Below are positions 63,677-64,000 of a stretch of 64,000 bases of DNA, in pieces. A program made the translations under genes and the position numbers. The notes under the pieces are model-generated. The model ran no database searches. It saw nothing but the letters and a program-made list of their open reading frames with translations, and had not been told where the DNA came from. Position 1 is the stretch's first letter, and each line of letters opens with the position of its first letter. This stretch comes from Symbiodinium natans (taxonomy: Eukaryota; Sar; Dinophyceae; Suessiales; Symbiodiniaceae): the NCBI GenBank assembly GCA_905221605.1, contig CAJNDS010000272.1, forward strand, positions 75,001 through 139,000, written 5' to 3'.

Positions 63677-64000
63677 GTGCTCCCATCTCCCCCCGCCCTG
63701 ACTGCGCCAGAGGTCATCGAGAGGCGGCGCATGAAGCCCTGCCCAGGAACAAACTCCACGACTCCAAGCACAGAAGCGCTAACCAAAGAACCCAAACCTC
63801 ATAAAGAGGCTCTCGACTGCCGATGTCAGGGCACTCTCGGTCCTAGCAGACCTTGAATGCATGCACGCGCACACGCACACGGAGAGGCTGCTAGCCTTGG
63901 CGGTGGTGTCCACGTTGAAGCGCGTCAGCCCATGATCCTGGAGCTGCGGTACGCCGGTCGACGGAAATGCCCTTGCAATAATTTCCTGCTCCCAGCCTGA

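Noticed and set aside
1-64000. True chromosome end
   Set aside because: Telomere-type arrays are short, in both orientations and scattered throughout, with unique sequence at both window ends; no terminal array is present.
1-64000. CRISPR arrays, rRNA and tRNA genes
   Set aside because: No regularly spaced repeat/spacer pattern, no rRNA core motifs and no complete tRNA cloverleaf seen. The tRNA-Met-like match at 22439 is only a primer site.

Overview
The window looks like nuclear DNA of a protist, most likely a dinoflagellate (Suessiales/Symbiodiniaceae-like). Four observations point that way. Plant/alveolate-type telomere heptamers (TTTAGGG / CCCTAAA) are scattered through almost the whole window. 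Genes are split by introns whose donors are often GC or GA rather than GT. Three ~100 bp 'introner' introns are present, created with target-site duplications. The LTRs of a retroelement carry an 11-base match to the 3' end of the dinoflagellate spliced leader. No bacterial operons, rRNA, tRNA or CRISPR were seen. The taxon is an inference, not proven.

Layout. 0-1.6 kb: degenerate repeats and a minus-strand gene remnant. 1.6-8.4 kb: short unique islands between telomere-like arrays, mostly open on the plus strand (candidate exons). 8.4-14.3 kb: more islands, mostly minus, with mixed orientation. 14.3-17.5 and 20.3-21.1 kb: a mosaic of duplicated modules. 17.5-19.9 kb: a complete two-exon minus-strand gene for a secreted, glycoside-hydrolase-like protein. 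21.4-21.8 kb: the last two exons of a minus-strand gene, with matching splice phase. 22.15-30.95 kb: a nearly intact Ty1/copia-like LTR element sitting in a CCCTAAA array. It carries a very long WW / S1-like / SAM-like / six-CCCH-finger reading frame and no visible reverse transcriptase, integrase or protease. 31-41.4 kb: arrays, MITE-like elements and scattered candidate exons. 41.5-47.6 kb: a multi-exon minus-strand gene for a secreted or multipass membrane protein. 48-63 kb: many short, mostly minus-strand exon islands whose introns are built largely of TTTAGGG-type arrays.

The main biological story is interstitial telomere-type repeats acting as intron filler and as a landing site for mobile elements. 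The arrays are locally homogenised into variant units (TTTTAGGG, TTTGGGG, TTGAGGG, CTTAGGG, CCCCTGAA and others). Many unique islands have C-strand repeats on the left and G-strand repeats on the right. The LTR element and at least one MITE family lie inside the arrays.

Caution: an island of ~100 bp is open in one or two of six frames by chance. Single-island exon calls therefore carry low to moderate confidence unless good splice signals or frame continuity support them.
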